From a bacterium TMED221 (GTDB lineage Bacteria > Actinomycetota > Acidimicrobiia > Actinomarinales > Actinomarinaceae): a DNA stretch of 30,109 bases. A model generated the notes under the pieces. That model was not told the DNA's origin, did not search any database, and worked only from the letters and a program-made list of their open reading frames with translations. This document shows positions 1 through 8,943 of this stretch, in pieces. How positions within the stretch are numbered: position 1 is the stretch's first letter; every line of letters starts with the position of its first letter. The position numbers were made by a program, and so were the translations under genes. The stretch is from NCBI GenBank assembly GCA_002169115.2, contig NHJS02000013.1, positions 1-30,109 on the forward strand, given 5' to 3'.

Positions 1-913
1 AATAGTTGAACCTTCCTATAAAGCTTGGTGGGGTGTACCAGATATGCCGAAAGTGAATCTGGTTGATAAAGAAGCAAGACAATGGGCATTAGACGTAACC
101 GAATACTGGATTAAAAATTTTGATATTGACGGATGGAGGATGGATGTAGCTAAAGAACTTGATTTTTCCTTTTGGAAAGATTTTAGAAAGATAGCTACAG
201 ATTCTAAAAAAGACATACTTCTTTTATCCGAAATATTTGGCGATACATCTCAGTGGCTCCAAGGGGACAGATTTGATGGAACAATGAATTACTCTTTTAG
301 AGAAGCAATGACTGATTTTTTTGCGATACAAAGAACGTCACCTCAAGAATTTAAACATGCTCTTGCTAACTTATACTCCATGTATTCTTTTGAGGCTCTT
401 TCGTCATGTCAAAATCTATTAAGTTCCCACGATGTTAAAAGATTTCTTAATCGATGTGGAGATAATATTGATGGTATGTTTGGCGCAGTGTTCCTTCAAG
501 CAACATTCCCAGGCATAGCCGGGATATATTATGGTGATGAAATTGGCCTTAAGGGTGCCGACGATCCATTTAACAGAGAACCTTACCCTTGGGACTTAGA
601 AGATACATGGAATACGGATTTATTTAAATACACAACTGTGCTCATGAATATAAAAAATGAAAATCCAATATTAAAATATGGTCGGTTTGAACTTGTTGAG
701 TCTACTGAAGATTTCGTTGCTTTTCGTAGAATTTTAAAGGATGAATCTCTGTTGTGCGTCATTAATAGAGATAGAACAGCTAGTAATTTCAAAATAAAAT
801 CAACAGCTCACAGCGCAGAAGTTCTGTTTGGTAATAATAATGTAAAGCTTAATGAAGGCCACCTTCTCATAGAAAACTTTGAAGATATTGGAATAATTAT
901 TTCTGAAAAATAG
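1..913 (+). CDS. GH13 alpha-glucan hydrolase (neopullulanase/alpha-glucosidase-like), 5' partial
   Basis: This is the C-terminal 303 residues of a glycoside hydrolase family 13 enzyme, which cleaves alpha-glucosidic bonds in malto-oligosaccharides. The frame is open from base 2, so the true start lies upstream of the window. The conserved GH13 regions are visible: WWGVPDMPKVN near the left edge; region II GWRMDVAKE with the nucleophile Asp at residue 48 of the visible part; region III SEIFGD with the acid/base Glu at 77; region IV SSHDVKRF with the transition-state Asp at 144. A beta-sandwich-like C-terminal domain follows. The binding protein and permeases downstream fit uptake plus intracellular breakdown of maltodextrins. 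No signal peptide can be judged because the N-terminus is missing. Subfamily (neopullulanase, cyclomaltodextrinase or alpha-glucosidase) cannot be fixed from this half. Confidence 0.9.
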   Translation, partial: IVEPSYKAWWGVPDMPKVNLVDKEARQWALDVTEYWIKNFDIDGWRMDVAKELDFSFWKDFRKIATDSKKDILLLSEIFGDTSQWLQGDRFDGTMNYSFREAMTDFFAIQRTSPQEFKHALANLYSMYSFEALSSCQNLLSSHDVKRFLNRCGDNIDGMFGAVFLQATFPGIAGIYYGDEIGLKGADDPFNREPYPWDLEDTWNTDLFKYTTVLMNIKNENPILKYGRFELVESTEDFVAFRRILKDESLLCVINRDRTASNFKIKSTAHSAEVLFGNNNVKLNEGHLLIENFEDIGIIISEK

Positions 914-954
914 TTAATTAGAAAAATTTCAACCCTAGCTGTCTTAATTACTGT

Positions 955-985
955 TATATTAAGAATAAATATAAGAAGTAAGGAG
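955..985 (+). promoter_or_regulatory. Putative -10 box and Shine-Dalgarno site of the sugar-binding protein gene
   Basis: TGTTATATT gives an extended -10 (TATATT at 955-960), and AGGAG lies at 981-985, four bases before the ATG at 990. This would give a short leader with a real ribosome binding site, unlike the leaderless-looking starts elsewhere in the window. No convincing -35 was seen. Confidence 0.45.
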
Positions 986-989
986 AACA

Positions 990-2279
990 ATGAAAAGGAA
1001 TAAATTACGCTATTTAGTAATTTTAGTTCTGCTTTCATTAGTTGTTACCGCATGTGGAGGAGATTCTGATACAGCATCTGATTCACCTGAAGCTACGGAA
1101 GCACCTATTGAAACACTAGCTGCTCCAGCGACAACTTCACCCCCACCTGTAAAGCTTGTGGTTTGGGCTGAAGAAAAAGTTGCAACAGCACTAGACCCAC
1201 TTGTTGGAGCTTATGAAGCAGCAGCAGGTGTAGATATCGAAGTAGTAGTTTACGACTTTGGTGCAATAAGGACTGACGTTCAAACTGCTGGTCCAGCAGG
1301 TGAAGGTCCAGACGTATTCTTAGGAGCACACGACTGGGTTGGAGAATTGGCAGCTAACGGAGTAGTTGCACCTCTAGATTTAGGTTCTGTAGCCTCAGAT
1401 TTATTTGAAGTAGGCGTAACAGCATTTAGCTATGGGGGAGAAGTTTACGGATTTCCTTACGCAACAGAAGCTATTGCAATGTTCTACAATGCAGATCTAG
1501 TTGATTCTGTTCCAGCGACATGGGAAGAAGCAAAAACTGCTTGTGATACTGCAGGTACAGAATTCTGTGTTGGAACACCATCAAATGATGCTTATCACAA
1601 CCATCCATTTATTGCTTCTGCTGGCGGATATGTATTTGCATCTACAGGTGGATTTGATGCATCAGATGTTGGTTTGGATAATGCTGGAGCTATTGCTTCC
1701 GCTGAATATCTTGACGGGCTTGTAAAAAATGGGACAGTTTATTCTGCTGATTATGGTGGAGCTATGTCAAATTTCCAAGAAGGTCGTGCATTATTCTGGA
1801 TGACAGGTCCATGGGCTAGAGGAGATGCTAGTGCTGTAAATTATGGTGTTGGACTAATTCCACAGTTTGATGGAAATGCAGCAACTCCATTTGTAGGAGT
1901 AAGAGGTGCAATGGTTTCATCATTTAGTGATAACCAAGTATTAGCTCAAAGCTTTATCTTGGACTTTTTTGCTACTATTGAAGTTCAACAAGCAATGTAC
2001 GAATCAGATCCAAGGCTTCCAGCAACAAAATCATTATTTGCTGTAGTCGAAGCAGCTGATCCAATAGCAGCTTCATTCGCAGCAAGTGCTTCAAATGGTA
2101 TTCCAATGCCAAATATTCCAGAAATGGGTAGTGTATGGGGACCTATGGCTGACGCTTTAAATGTAATTAGAGAACAAGCATACGGCACTAATGAAGAGAC
2201 CGGCGTTACAATAAACAATGCTACTGATGCAGTGAAATTAGCAGCGGAACAAGTTCGTAATGCGATTGCCGGCGGTTAA
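990..2279 (+). CDS. ABC sugar transporter substrate-binding lipoprotein (maltose/maltodextrin type)
   Basis: This is an extracytoplasmic solute-binding protein of family 1 (MalE-like), 429 residues. It has a type II signal peptide: a basic MKRNKLR start, a hydrophobic core, and lipobox VTAC with the lipidated Cys at residue 22. An Ala/Thr/Pro/Glu-rich linker follows (about 23-54) and then the mature domain, which begins KLVVWAEEK as is common for sugar-binding proteins. The start is fixed by AGGAG at 981-985. A strong hairpin terminator follows the stop, so the transcript probably ends or is attenuated there, giving more binding protein than permease, as is usual for such systems. The GH13 gene before it and the MalFG-like permeases after it point to malto-oligosaccharides, but the ligand is inferred from context. 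Confidence 0.9.
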   Translation: MKRNKLRYLVILVLLSLVVTACGGDSDTASDSPEATEAPIETLAAPATTSPPPVKLVVWAEEKVATALDPLVGAYEAAAGVDIEVVVYDFGAIRTDVQTAGPAGEGPDVFLGAHDWVGELAANGVVAPLDLGSVASDLFEVGVTAFSYGGEVYGFPYATEAIAMFYNADLVDSVPATWEEAKTACDTAGTEFCVGTPSNDAYHNHPFIASAGGYVFASTGGFDASDVGLDNAGAIASAEYLDGLVKNGTVYSADYGGAMSNFQEGRALFWMTGPWARGDASAVNYGVGLIPQFDGNAATPFVGVRGAMVSSFSDNQVLAQSFILDFFATIEVQQAMYESDPRLPATKSLFAVVEAADPIAASFAASASNGIPMPNIPEMGSVWGPMADALNVIREQAYGTNEETGVTINNATDAVKLAAEQVRNAIAGG

Positions 2280-2297
2280 TAAATATTAATCATTATT

Positions 2298-2329
2298 AAA
2301 TTGGGGCTCTGTTGAGCCCCAATTTTTTT
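2298..2329 (+). terminator. Rho-independent terminator after the binding-protein gene
   Basis: A 12-base-pair stem, AAATTGGGGCTC (2298-2309) pairing with GAGCCCCAATTT (2314-2325), closes a TGTT loop and runs into a T tract ending at 2329. It lies between the binding protein and the permease genes. The descending arm also carries a possible -35 box for the next gene. Confidence 0.92.
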
Positions 2330-2340
2330 AATGATATATT
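2312..2340 (+). promoter_or_regulatory. Putative promoter of the MalF-like gene, overlapping the terminator
   Basis: TTGAGC (2312-2317) and TATATT (2335-2340) are 17 bases apart. The -10 ends 5 bases before ATG 2346, so the transcript would be leaderless. The -35 sits in the 3' arm of the terminator hairpin. Confidence 0.55.
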
Positions 2341-2345
2341 TAAGT

Positions 2346-3932
2346 ATGAACCTATCTAAAATTTTCAGATATTCCTTTCTGGCAGTTTTCAATGCTCTAA
2401 TTGTATATGCAATTCCTCTTACATTAACTTTTGAGTCTTGGTTTCTACTCTCATTAATAATCGTGATAGGAGTATTAGTTAATGTAGTATATTTTTCTGA
2501 ACGCTTCTTACCAATGAAATGGATTCTTCCGGGAATGATTTTTATGATTTCTTTTGTTGTTTTTCCTGCAATATATAATTCCTACGTATCTTTTACTAAT
2601 TGGTCTACTGGTCATATTCTGAGTAAAACTCAAGCTATTAATGTTCTAGAAGATAGGGTCTACACCCTTGATGAGCAAAAAGGTATTGAATTTGATATGT
2701 TTATCCTCCAAGATTCTAGTTTAGATTTTTATTATGTAGCTAATTTAGATTCTGATAATATATTATTTGGAAAAGCTGTTCCAGAAGATGAAATATTTAC
2801 TACTTCTTATGCAAAGCATGAGCCTTCCTTATTTGTTAATGATGAATTTGTTACGCCTGATGGGTATTATCTATTGCCTGGAAAAGAGCAAATAGCTAAT
2901 TCCTCTATTTTACAAGAACTTTCTTTGATTATTGACAAGAATACAAGAGTTCAACTTTATAAGATTTCTGTTTTTGATGCATCAACTGGCAGACTTTCTT
3001 CGACGTCTCAACTGTATAAATACGATGAACTTAACGATGTAATGATAAATAATGCATCTAAATTATCATGTCCTGTGGTGAAAGACAACTTCGTATGTGA
3101 TGGAAAAGAAATTGAACCTGGATGGAGAGTTTATGTCGGAGGAGAGAATTACAGAAAATTATTTTCTAATCAACGAATTAGAGGACCTCTGGGAGTAGTT
3201 ACAAAATGGACATTCCAGTTTGCATTTTTTAGTGTTCTTCTTTGTTTTGTAGTGGGTTTATTTCTCAGCATGATTTTGAACAAGGATGATTTAAAGTTTA
3301 AACGAATATATAGGGCAATCTTTATTCTTCCTTATGCAATCCCTGCTTTCGTATCTGTACTTGTTTGGAAGGGACTTTTGAATCCAGATTACGGAGTGAT
3401 TAATAGTTGGCTTGGCCCACTTTACGAAATATTTGACATTGAACCAATTAAGTGGCTTAAAACTAAAGAAAGTGCTCGATCAGCTGTACTACTTGTTAAT
3501 ACTTGGCTTGGTTTTCCTTATATGTTTTTAATAACAACCGGTGCTTTACAGTCAATACCAAAAGAGTTGATTGAGGCAGCAAAAGTAGATGGTGCATCCG
3601 GTTTGCAATCATTCTGGAAAATAACGTTCCCCCTATTAATGGTTTCTATTTCACCACTACTTATTGGTTCTTTTGCATTTAACTTCAATAACTTTACTTT
3701 AATTTTCCTACTTACTGGTGGTGGTCCTCCAATTATTGGAAGTGAGGTAGCAGTTGGATGGACTGATATTCTAATTTCTTTTACCTATAAACTTGCAATT
3801 TCAGGAGGAAGAGGAAACTTATTTGGATTGGCTTCTAGTGTCACGATAATTATATTTTTTATTGTTCTTGTAATATCTGCAATCTCATTTAGATACACAA
3901 AAAGGTTAGAGAAAATCTATGGAAACATATAA
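2346..3932 (+). CDS. MalF-type ABC sugar permease with large extracytoplasmic loop
   Basis: This is an inner-membrane subunit of a maltose-type ABC importer, 528 residues from the chosen start. Three N-terminal membrane segments (about residues 3-75) are followed by a roughly 190-residue hydrophilic extracytoplasmic region comparable to the MalF P2 domain, then the conserved permease core. The EAA loop contacting the ATPase is at about 407-436 (IEAAKVDGASG). An in-frame ATG at 2331 would add five residues, but it lies directly against the terminator T tract. ATG 2346 is preferred because a TATATT box ends 5 bases upstream and neither start has a Shine-Dalgarno site. It overlaps the MalG-type gene by 14 bases. 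No ATP-binding subunit is in the window; it may be upstream or a shared MsmX/UgpC-type ATPase encoded elsewhere. Confidence 0.9.
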   Translation: MNLSKIFRYSFLAVFNALIVYAIPLTLTFESWFLLSLIIVIGVLVNVVYFSERFLPMKWILPGMIFMISFVVFPAIYNSYVSFTNWSTGHILSKTQAINVLEDRVYTLDEQKGIEFDMFILQDSSLDFYYVANLDSDNILFGKAVPEDEIFTTSYAKHEPSLFVNDEFVTPDGYYLLPGKEQIANSSILQELSLIIDKNTRVQLYKISVFDASTGRLSSTSQLYKYDELNDVMINNASKLSCPVVKDNFVCDGKEIEPGWRVYVGGENYRKLFSNQRIRGPLGVVTKWTFQFAFFSVLLCFVVGLFLSMILNKDDLKFKRIYRAIFILPYAIPAFVSVLVWKGLLNPDYGVINSWLGPLYEIFDIEPIKWLKTKESARSAVLLVNTWLGFPYMFLITTGALQSIPKELIEAAKVDGASGLQSFWKITFPLLMVSISPLLIGSFAFNFNNFTLIFLLTGGGPPIIGSEVAVGWTDILISFTYKLAISGGRGNLFGLASSVTIIIFFIVLVISAISFRYTKRLEKIYGNI

Positions 3933-4785
3933 ATTATTTCACTGGTTCAAAGAATATGGATGGAGACATTTCGTAGCATTATTGTTTGTTACTTTTGCAA
4001 TATATCCAATCCTTTTTGTAGTTACTAACTCAGTTGCAGATTTTGCAAATTTAACTAATTCAAAATTAATTCCGGACTCATTTACATTAAAACACTATAA
4101 ACTACTTTCATCTAATCCACTGGTTCCTTATTACAAATGGCTTTTCAACACATATAAAGTTGCAATTATTGCTGCATTCTTTAACGTTTTTCTTGGTACT
4201 TTAGCCGCATTTGCGTTTTCTAGACTTCAATTTAAAGGCAGAAGAGCAAGTTTGTTAACTCTAGTAATAGTTCAAATGTTCCCATCTTTTTTAGCTTTTG
4301 TTGCTATCTATTTATTATTTTTCCAAATCAGTGATGTGGCCCCAATTATGGGACTTGGAACTCATTTTGGATTAATACTTGTATACCTTGGAGGGTCTAT
4401 TGGCTTCAATTCTTGGTTGATTAAGGGATTCATGGATACCATTTCCCCTTCTTTAGATGAAGCAGCTAAGGTCGATGGTGCTACAGAATATCAAATTTTC
4501 TCAAAAATAATTATTCCTCTAGCAAGACCAATTTTAGTTGTTATATTCGTTATTACATTTATAGGAATTTATTCTGATTATATTCTCGCTGCAATATTTT
4601 TGAAAGATAAAAATCTTTGGACAGTAGCAGTTGGAATTAATACAGTGTTTATTGATGATTTTAATGCTGACTGGGGGGTGATTGCAGCTTCATCAGTCAT
4701 AGCTGCAACACCAATAGCAGCTTTATTTGTATTCTTTCAAAAACAAATTACTGGAGGTCTTACTGCTGGTTCCGTAAAAGGGTAG
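3919..4785 (+). CDS. MalG-type ABC sugar permease
   Basis: This is the second membrane subunit of the maltose-type importer, 288 residues with about six membrane segments. The EAA motif is at about 180-207 (DEAAKVDGATEYQIF), and the C-terminus (GGLTAGSVKG) is typical of MalG-like permeases, which end in a short tail reaching the ATPase. It overlaps the upstream permease gene by 14 bases, so the two are co-translated and probably form the heterodimeric channel. There is no clear Shine-Dalgarno site, consistent with translational coupling. The sugar is inferred from the adjacent GH13 enzyme. Confidence 0.92.
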   Translation: METYKLFHWFKEYGWRHFVALLFVTFAIYPILFVVTNSVADFANLTNSKLIPDSFTLKHYKLLSSNPLVPYYKWLFNTYKVAIIAAFFNVFLGTLAAFAFSRLQFKGRRASLLTLVIVQMFPSFLAFVAIYLLFFQISDVAPIMGLGTHFGLILVYLGGSIGFNSWLIKGFMDTISPSLDEAAKVDGATEYQIFSKIIIPLARPILVVIFVITFIGIYSDYILAAIFLKDKNLWTVAVGINTVFIDDFNADWGVIAASSVIAATPIAALFVFFQKQITGGLTAGSVKG

Positions 4786-4863
4786 CAAGTTAATTTAAAC
4801 CAAATTAGATTAGTTAAATCGAATATTTTCAAGTAAAATTTACATATTGTTAATGAGGAGAGT

Positions 4864-6789
4864 ATGAAAAATCAATTACATGAATTTTTAAAAAATCAAT
4901 CAGCGTCAATAGATGCCAAAGTTGAAGGAAAGACTTTAATAGATTATATAGATACTAATGCTGATGAGTATGCTGATTTTCCAGCAATCAATACACCTAT
5001 TAATGATGAATATTCTGGTTGGGATGCAATGTCTTGGAGTGAATATAGAGAAAATATTCATAATTTAGCATCTGGCCTTATTGATATTGGATTAACACCA
5101 GGAGATACAGCTTTTATTATGTCCAACAACACAAAAGAGCATAATATTTCCGACCTTGCAATAATGCATTGCGGTGCAACTCCGTCAACCCTTTATAAGC
5201 AACTTAAATCTGGACAAATTGAATACGTTGCAAATCTCATGGAGGCTAAAGTTGCTGTTGCTGGAGATTTAGAATTATTCCATGAAATAGACAAAGCAAA
5301 AAGTGACTGTCCAAAGCTAGAAACAATAGTTGTTATTAATGGATATGAAGAGGTTAAAGACATAGATTATGTTGTATCCTATCACGAGTTATTACAACGT
5401 GGTGAGGATATCAATGCAAATGATGACACTTTATTACGCGATGCTATTAAAACAGTTACACCTGAATCACTTGCATGTTTAATATTTACATCCGGAACAA
5501 CAGGTAATCCAAAAGGGGTAATGATTACGCATAGAAATGTTTTGTGGACAAACGAGAGTTTATTTGGTGAATTGGTACCAGCATCTATGCACCCAAGAAT
5601 TGTTTCCTATTTACCTATGGCTCATATTGCAGCTAGAGCAGGAGACCACTACCAAGCAATATATAAAACAGGTCAAATATTTCCAGTACCTGTTCTTGAA
5701 GATATGTCACTTGCACTCCCAACAATCCAACCTAGTGTATTCCTAGCCGTTCCAAGAGTATGGGAAAAATTCCAGGCTGGTTTACTTAATAAAATTAATG
5801 ACTCAGACAAAGCAGATCTTGCATTAAAGGCAATTGATAATGGACTGGAAAGAGTTAAGTATGAGCAAAGTGGCGAAAGTGTTCCTTTAAAAGTCAAACT
5901 TCTTGATGCAGTCTTCAATAAATTAGTATTTTCTAAATTCAAAGAAGGTCTAGGAATTCAGAATACTGAATATTTTGTAACCGCTGCTGCAGCTATGAAC
6001 CCAGATGTGCAGCGCTGGTTTCATGCTATACACATAGATGTTACTGAAATTTATGGAATGACAGAAGATACAGGTCCTGCAACAGTTGGTATCGCTTCGA
6101 ATGCTGTTGAATCTTTAACTAATAAGTTAAAATCAGCAGGAGTTCCTATACCTAAGGTATTTAATCCAATTGGAAAAGTTGGAATACCTTTAGCAGGTAC
6201 TGAAATAAAAATTCTAGATGATGGTGAACTTTGTATGAAAGGTGGACACGTAACTAATGGCTACTACAAACAAGAAGAGGCCACAAAAGAAGCATTTGAT
6301 AGCGATGGTTGGCTTCACACGGGCGATTTAGCTGAAATTGGAGATGATGGCTATGTAAAAATTATTGGTCGTAAAAAAGAAATAATTATTACATCTGGTG
6401 GTAAAAATATAGCACCAGTAGAACTAGAAGATCTTATAAAACCACATCCGCTAGTAGGACAAATTTGTATGGTTGGTGATGGTCAAAAATTTCTATCAGC
6501 ACTAATAGTTTTAGATAGAGAAGGCACAAGTGAAAAATGGGCAAGTGATAATTCGGTAGACTATGATATTGAAAATTTTCATAATAATCCCGAAGTACTC
6601 AAAGCTATTCAATCTCAAATTGATAAAGCTAATAGTAAAGTTGCAAATGTCCAGCAGATAAAGAAATTTACAATTCTAGAAGAGGAGTGGACTGATACAA
6701 GTGGAGAATTAACACCAACATTAAAACTAAAAAGAAATGTTATTAACGAAGTATATAAAGATAAAATCGATGCAATGTATAAGGAGTAA
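4864..6789 (+). CDS. Long-chain acyl-CoA synthetase, AMP-forming (FadD15-like)
   Basis: This enzyme activates a carboxylic acid to its acyl-CoA with ATP through an acyl-adenylate. At 641 residues it is the length of the long-chain FAA/FadD15-like group. Visible adenylate-forming motifs are the phosphate loop FTSGTTGNPKG (208-218), the A5 motif EIYGMTED (395-402), the hinge motif GWLHTGDLAEIGDDGY, and RKKEIIITSGGKNIAP with the conserved Lys region near the C-terminal subdomain. The start is supported by GAGGAG at 4855-4860. It leads a set with the SDR and acyl-CoA dehydrogenase downstream, giving activation and oxidation in one block. Chain length and substrate cannot be read from the sequence. 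Given the hydroxyacyl-CoA genes 6 kb away, a hydroxy acid is possible as well as an ordinary fatty acid. Confidence 0.92.
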   Translation: MKNQLHEFLKNQSASIDAKVEGKTLIDYIDTNADEYADFPAINTPINDEYSGWDAMSWSEYRENIHNLASGLIDIGLTPGDTAFIMSNNTKEHNISDLAIMHCGATPSTLYKQLKSGQIEYVANLMEAKVAVAGDLELFHEIDKAKSDCPKLETIVVINGYEEVKDIDYVVSYHELLQRGEDINANDDTLLRDAIKTVTPESLACLIFTSGTTGNPKGVMITHRNVLWTNESLFGELVPASMHPRIVSYLPMAHIAARAGDHYQAIYKTGQIFPVPVLEDMSLALPTIQPSVFLAVPRVWEKFQAGLLNKINDSDKADLALKAIDNGLERVKYEQSGESVPLKVKLLDAVFNKLVFSKFKEGLGIQNTEYFVTAAAAMNPDVQRWFHAIHIDVTEIYGMTEDTGPATVGIASNAVESLTNKLKSAGVPIPKVFNPIGKVGIPLAGTEIKILDDGELCMKGGHVTNGYYKQEEATKEAFDSDGWLHTGDLAEIGDDGYVKIIGRKKEIIITSGGKNIAPVELEDLIKPHPLVGQICMVGDGQKFLSALIVLDREGTSEKWASDNSVDYDIENFHNNPEVLKAIQSQIDKANSKVANVQQIKKFTILEEEWTDTSGELTPTLKLKRNVINEVYKDKIDAMYKE

Positions 6790-6791
6790 AT

Positions 6792-7694
6792 ATGAGTCAG
6801 GTAAATTTTGAAAATAGAACAGTTGTTGTCACAGGTGCAGGTAACGGCCTAGGCAAAGCTTATGCTCTAGAACTTGGTAGTAGGGGAGCAAAAGTTGTTG
6901 TAAATGATCTTGGTGGCTCAGTGGATGGTTCAGGCTCCGCAAACTCACCTGCTGATGATGTTGTTGATGAGATAGTAAAAAATGGTGGTGAAGCTGTCGC
7001 CAACTATGATTCTGTTGCAACAAAAGAAGGCGGAGAGGCTATTATTCAATCTGCTTTAGATAGCTATGGGACTGTAGATGCTGTAATTAATAATGCTGGT
7101 ATTTTGCGTGATAAGAGCTTTGCTAATATGTCTGAAGATGAACTTTCACTCATATTAGACGTTCACTTAAAGGGTACCTTTTTTGTTACTCAGCCTGCAT
7201 TTAAGGTTATGAAAGAGAACAATTATGGAAGAATCGTTAACGTAGCATCACCTTCTGGATTATTTGGCAACTTTGGTCAGGCTAATTATGGGGCTGCCAA
7301 AATGGGAATAGTCGGGCTTTCAAATGTATTGTCAATTGAAGGAGCTAAATATAATATAAAAGTTAATGTAATTGCTCCAACTGCTTACACTCGAATGACT
7401 GAAGCACTACTCCCTGAAGATGTAGGCAAACTTTTTAGTGCGGAGTTAGTTACACCTATGGTTGTTTACTTAGCATCTGAATCATGTGAACCAACCCATG
7501 AAATATTTGGTGTAGCAGCAGGACGTTTTGCAAGGATCGGGATAATTACTCATAATGGTTACGTCAACACTAGTGCAACCGCTGAAGATATAGCAGGCAA
7601 TATTGATGAGATTAGAACTATCAAAGATGGAACTTATCCTTTAAGCAATGAGGACGAGTTAATGATTATTCAAAAAGCAATACAGGGAAGCTAA
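6792..7694 (+). CDS. SDR dehydrogenase of the MFE-2/(3R)-hydroxyacyl-CoA dehydrogenase type
   Basis: This is a classical short-chain dehydrogenase of 300 residues. The nucleotide-binding motif is TGAGNGLG (14-21), NNAG is at 100-103, and the catalytic set is Ser153 (or 155), Tyr166 and Lys170 in YGAAK. The stretch NDLGGSVDGSG after the second beta strand, and the long C-terminal part, resemble the dehydrogenase domain of peroxisomal multifunctional enzyme 2 and its bacterial homologues, which oxidise (3R)-hydroxyacyl-CoA. It begins 2 bases after the ligase stop, with AAGGAG overlapping that gene's end, so it is in the same transcript. A role with the (R)-specific MaoC hydratase at 15138-15605 is a reasonable inference. 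Other SDR substrates cannot be excluded. Confidence 0.85.
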   Translation: MSQVNFENRTVVVTGAGNGLGKAYALELGSRGAKVVVNDLGGSVDGSGSANSPADDVVDEIVKNGGEAVANYDSVATKEGGEAIIQSALDSYGTVDAVINNAGILRDKSFANMSEDELSLILDVHLKGTFFVTQPAFKVMKENNYGRIVNVASPSGLFGNFGQANYGAAKMGIVGLSNVLSIEGAKYNIKVNVIAPTAYTRMTEALLPEDVGKLFSAELVTPMVVYLASESCEPTHEIFGVAAGRFARIGIITHNGYVNTSATAEDIAGNIDEIRTIKDGTYPLSNEDELMIIQKAIQGS

Positions 7695-7714
7695 CCTAAA
7701 AATACATTTTAATG

Positions 7715-7720
7715 TATAAT
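7715..7720 (+). promoter_or_regulatory. Putative -10 box for a leaderless acyl-CoA dehydrogenase transcript
   Basis: TGTATAAT (perfect -10 TATAAT at 7715-7720, with an upstream TG) ends 5 bases before ATG 7726, and no Shine-Dalgarno site is present. A start site at about the A of the ATG is expected. Confidence 0.6.
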
Positions 7721-7725
7721 TTTTT

Positions 7726-8943
7726 ATGGAAAACATAGACACAAAACAATTAGATTCTGAAGAGTTGGTAAATAGAAGACTTGAAGAATTGATTGACTTT
7801 AGAACTGATGGGCAAGATCTACAAGAATTTTGGGGTAAGCAATATGACCTTGGTTTAGCCTGGGTTCAATTTCCTGAAGGTTCTGGAGGTTTAGGGCTGA
7901 ATCCTAAGTACCAAATGATAATAACTGAACGTCTAAGAAGTGAGGGTATATCACAACAAAATAGAATAGCTAATATTCTTGGAGTGGGTATGGGTGCCCC
8001 CACAATTATAGAGTATGGGACTCCTGAACAGATTCAAAAATATTTAAAGCCAATGTTTACTGCTGAGGAAATATGGTGTCAATTGTTCTCCGAGCCCGGT
8101 TCAGGATCAGATTTAGCAAGTTTATCAACAAAAGCGGTAGATGATGGAGATGGGTATATTGTAAACGGTCAAAAAGTTTGGACAACCCTTGGACATCTGG
8201 CTAAATGGGGTCTATTAGTTACAAGAACTGATCCAAATGCTCCTAAACATAGGGGATTAACATTTTTTATTGTTGATATGGAATCAGCGGGAGTTGAAGT
8301 CAGACCATTGAGGCAAATAACCGGTGAAGCTGAATTCAACGAAGTATATTTTACGGATACAAAAATACCTAAAGAAAACATATTAGGAGGTTTAGGTGAA
8401 GGCTGGAGAGTATCACTCGCTACATTAATGAATGAACGAGTAGCTATAGGCGGTAACGTGAGAGAAAGAGGAAGCGGAGCTCCTGGTCATCTAGTTCAAA
8501 TATGGAAAGATAAAGATTTAAAGGATCCAATTCAAAAAGATAAACTTATTGAATTATGGATTCAACAAGAAGCAGTCAGATTAACAAATATAAGAGCTTC
8601 TGAACTTCGAGAAAAAGGTACACCAGGTCCCGAAGGTTCAACAAGTAAGCTTTATGAAGCTGAAATCAATAAAGCATCTTACGAATTTGGTATGGAGTTA
8701 TTAGGTAATGATGGGCTATTGTTTCCAAGAGGTTATTCGCTTACACAACCTGAATTAAATTTTGATAATGACACCTTTGGCTTCACTGATACACAAAGCT
8801 TGTTTCTACGTTCAAGAGCAAACTCAATTGAGGGTGGAACATCAGAAATTATGCGAAATATTATTGCGGAACGTGTTCTAGGATTACCTGGAGAACAAAA
8901 GCTAGACAAAGACAAGCCATGGAAAGATATTCCTCGATCTTAG
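7726..8943 (+). CDS. Acyl-CoA dehydrogenase (FadE type)
   Basis: This flavoprotein catalyses alpha,beta-desaturation of an acyl-CoA and passes electrons to ETF. It has 405 residues, normal for the family. The flavin/substrate motif SEPGSGSD in the central beta domain and the C-terminal GGTSEIMRNIIAERVLGLPG are diagnostic. The N-terminal region (WVQFPEGSGGLG) resembles mycobacterial-type FadE proteins rather than the ACAD10/11-like paralogue at 16676. The start is supported by a TATAAT box 5 bases upstream. It follows the SDR gene after 31 bases, so it can be read both from the ligase operon and from its own promoter. Its last four bases overlap the stop of the convergent thiamine pyrophosphokinase gene. 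The acyl chain length is unknown. Confidence 0.92.
   Translation: MENIDTKQLDSEELVNRRLEELIDFRTDGQDLQEFWGKQYDLGLAWVQFPEGSGGLGLNPKYQMIITERLRSEGISQQNRIANILGVGMGAPTIIEYGTPEQIQKYLKPMFTAEEIWCQLFSEPGSGSDLASLSTKAVDDGDGYIVNGQKVWTTLGHLAKWGLLVTRTDPNAPKHRGLTFFIVDMESAGVEVRPLRQITGEAEFNEVYFTDTKIPKENILGGLGEGWRVSLATLMNERVAIGGNVRERGSGAPGHLVQIWKDKDLKDPIQKDKLIELWIQQEAVRLTNIRASELREKGTPGPEGSTSKLYEAEINKASYEFGMELLGNDGLLFPRGYSLTQPELNFDNDTFGFTDTQSLFLRSRANSIEGGTSEIMRNIIAERVLGLPGEQKLDKDKPWKDIPRS

Noticed and set aside
2331..2345. Upstream ATG adding five residues to the MalF-like permease
   Set aside because: It abuts the terminator T tract, has no ribosome binding site, and lies within the likely -10 region of the leaderless promoter that points to ATG 2346.
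5673..5942. Minus-strand 89-residue open frame inside the acyl-CoA ligase gene
   Set aside because: It lies entirely within a well-supported gene, has no start signals or recognisable domain, and is the usual shadow of coding sequence.
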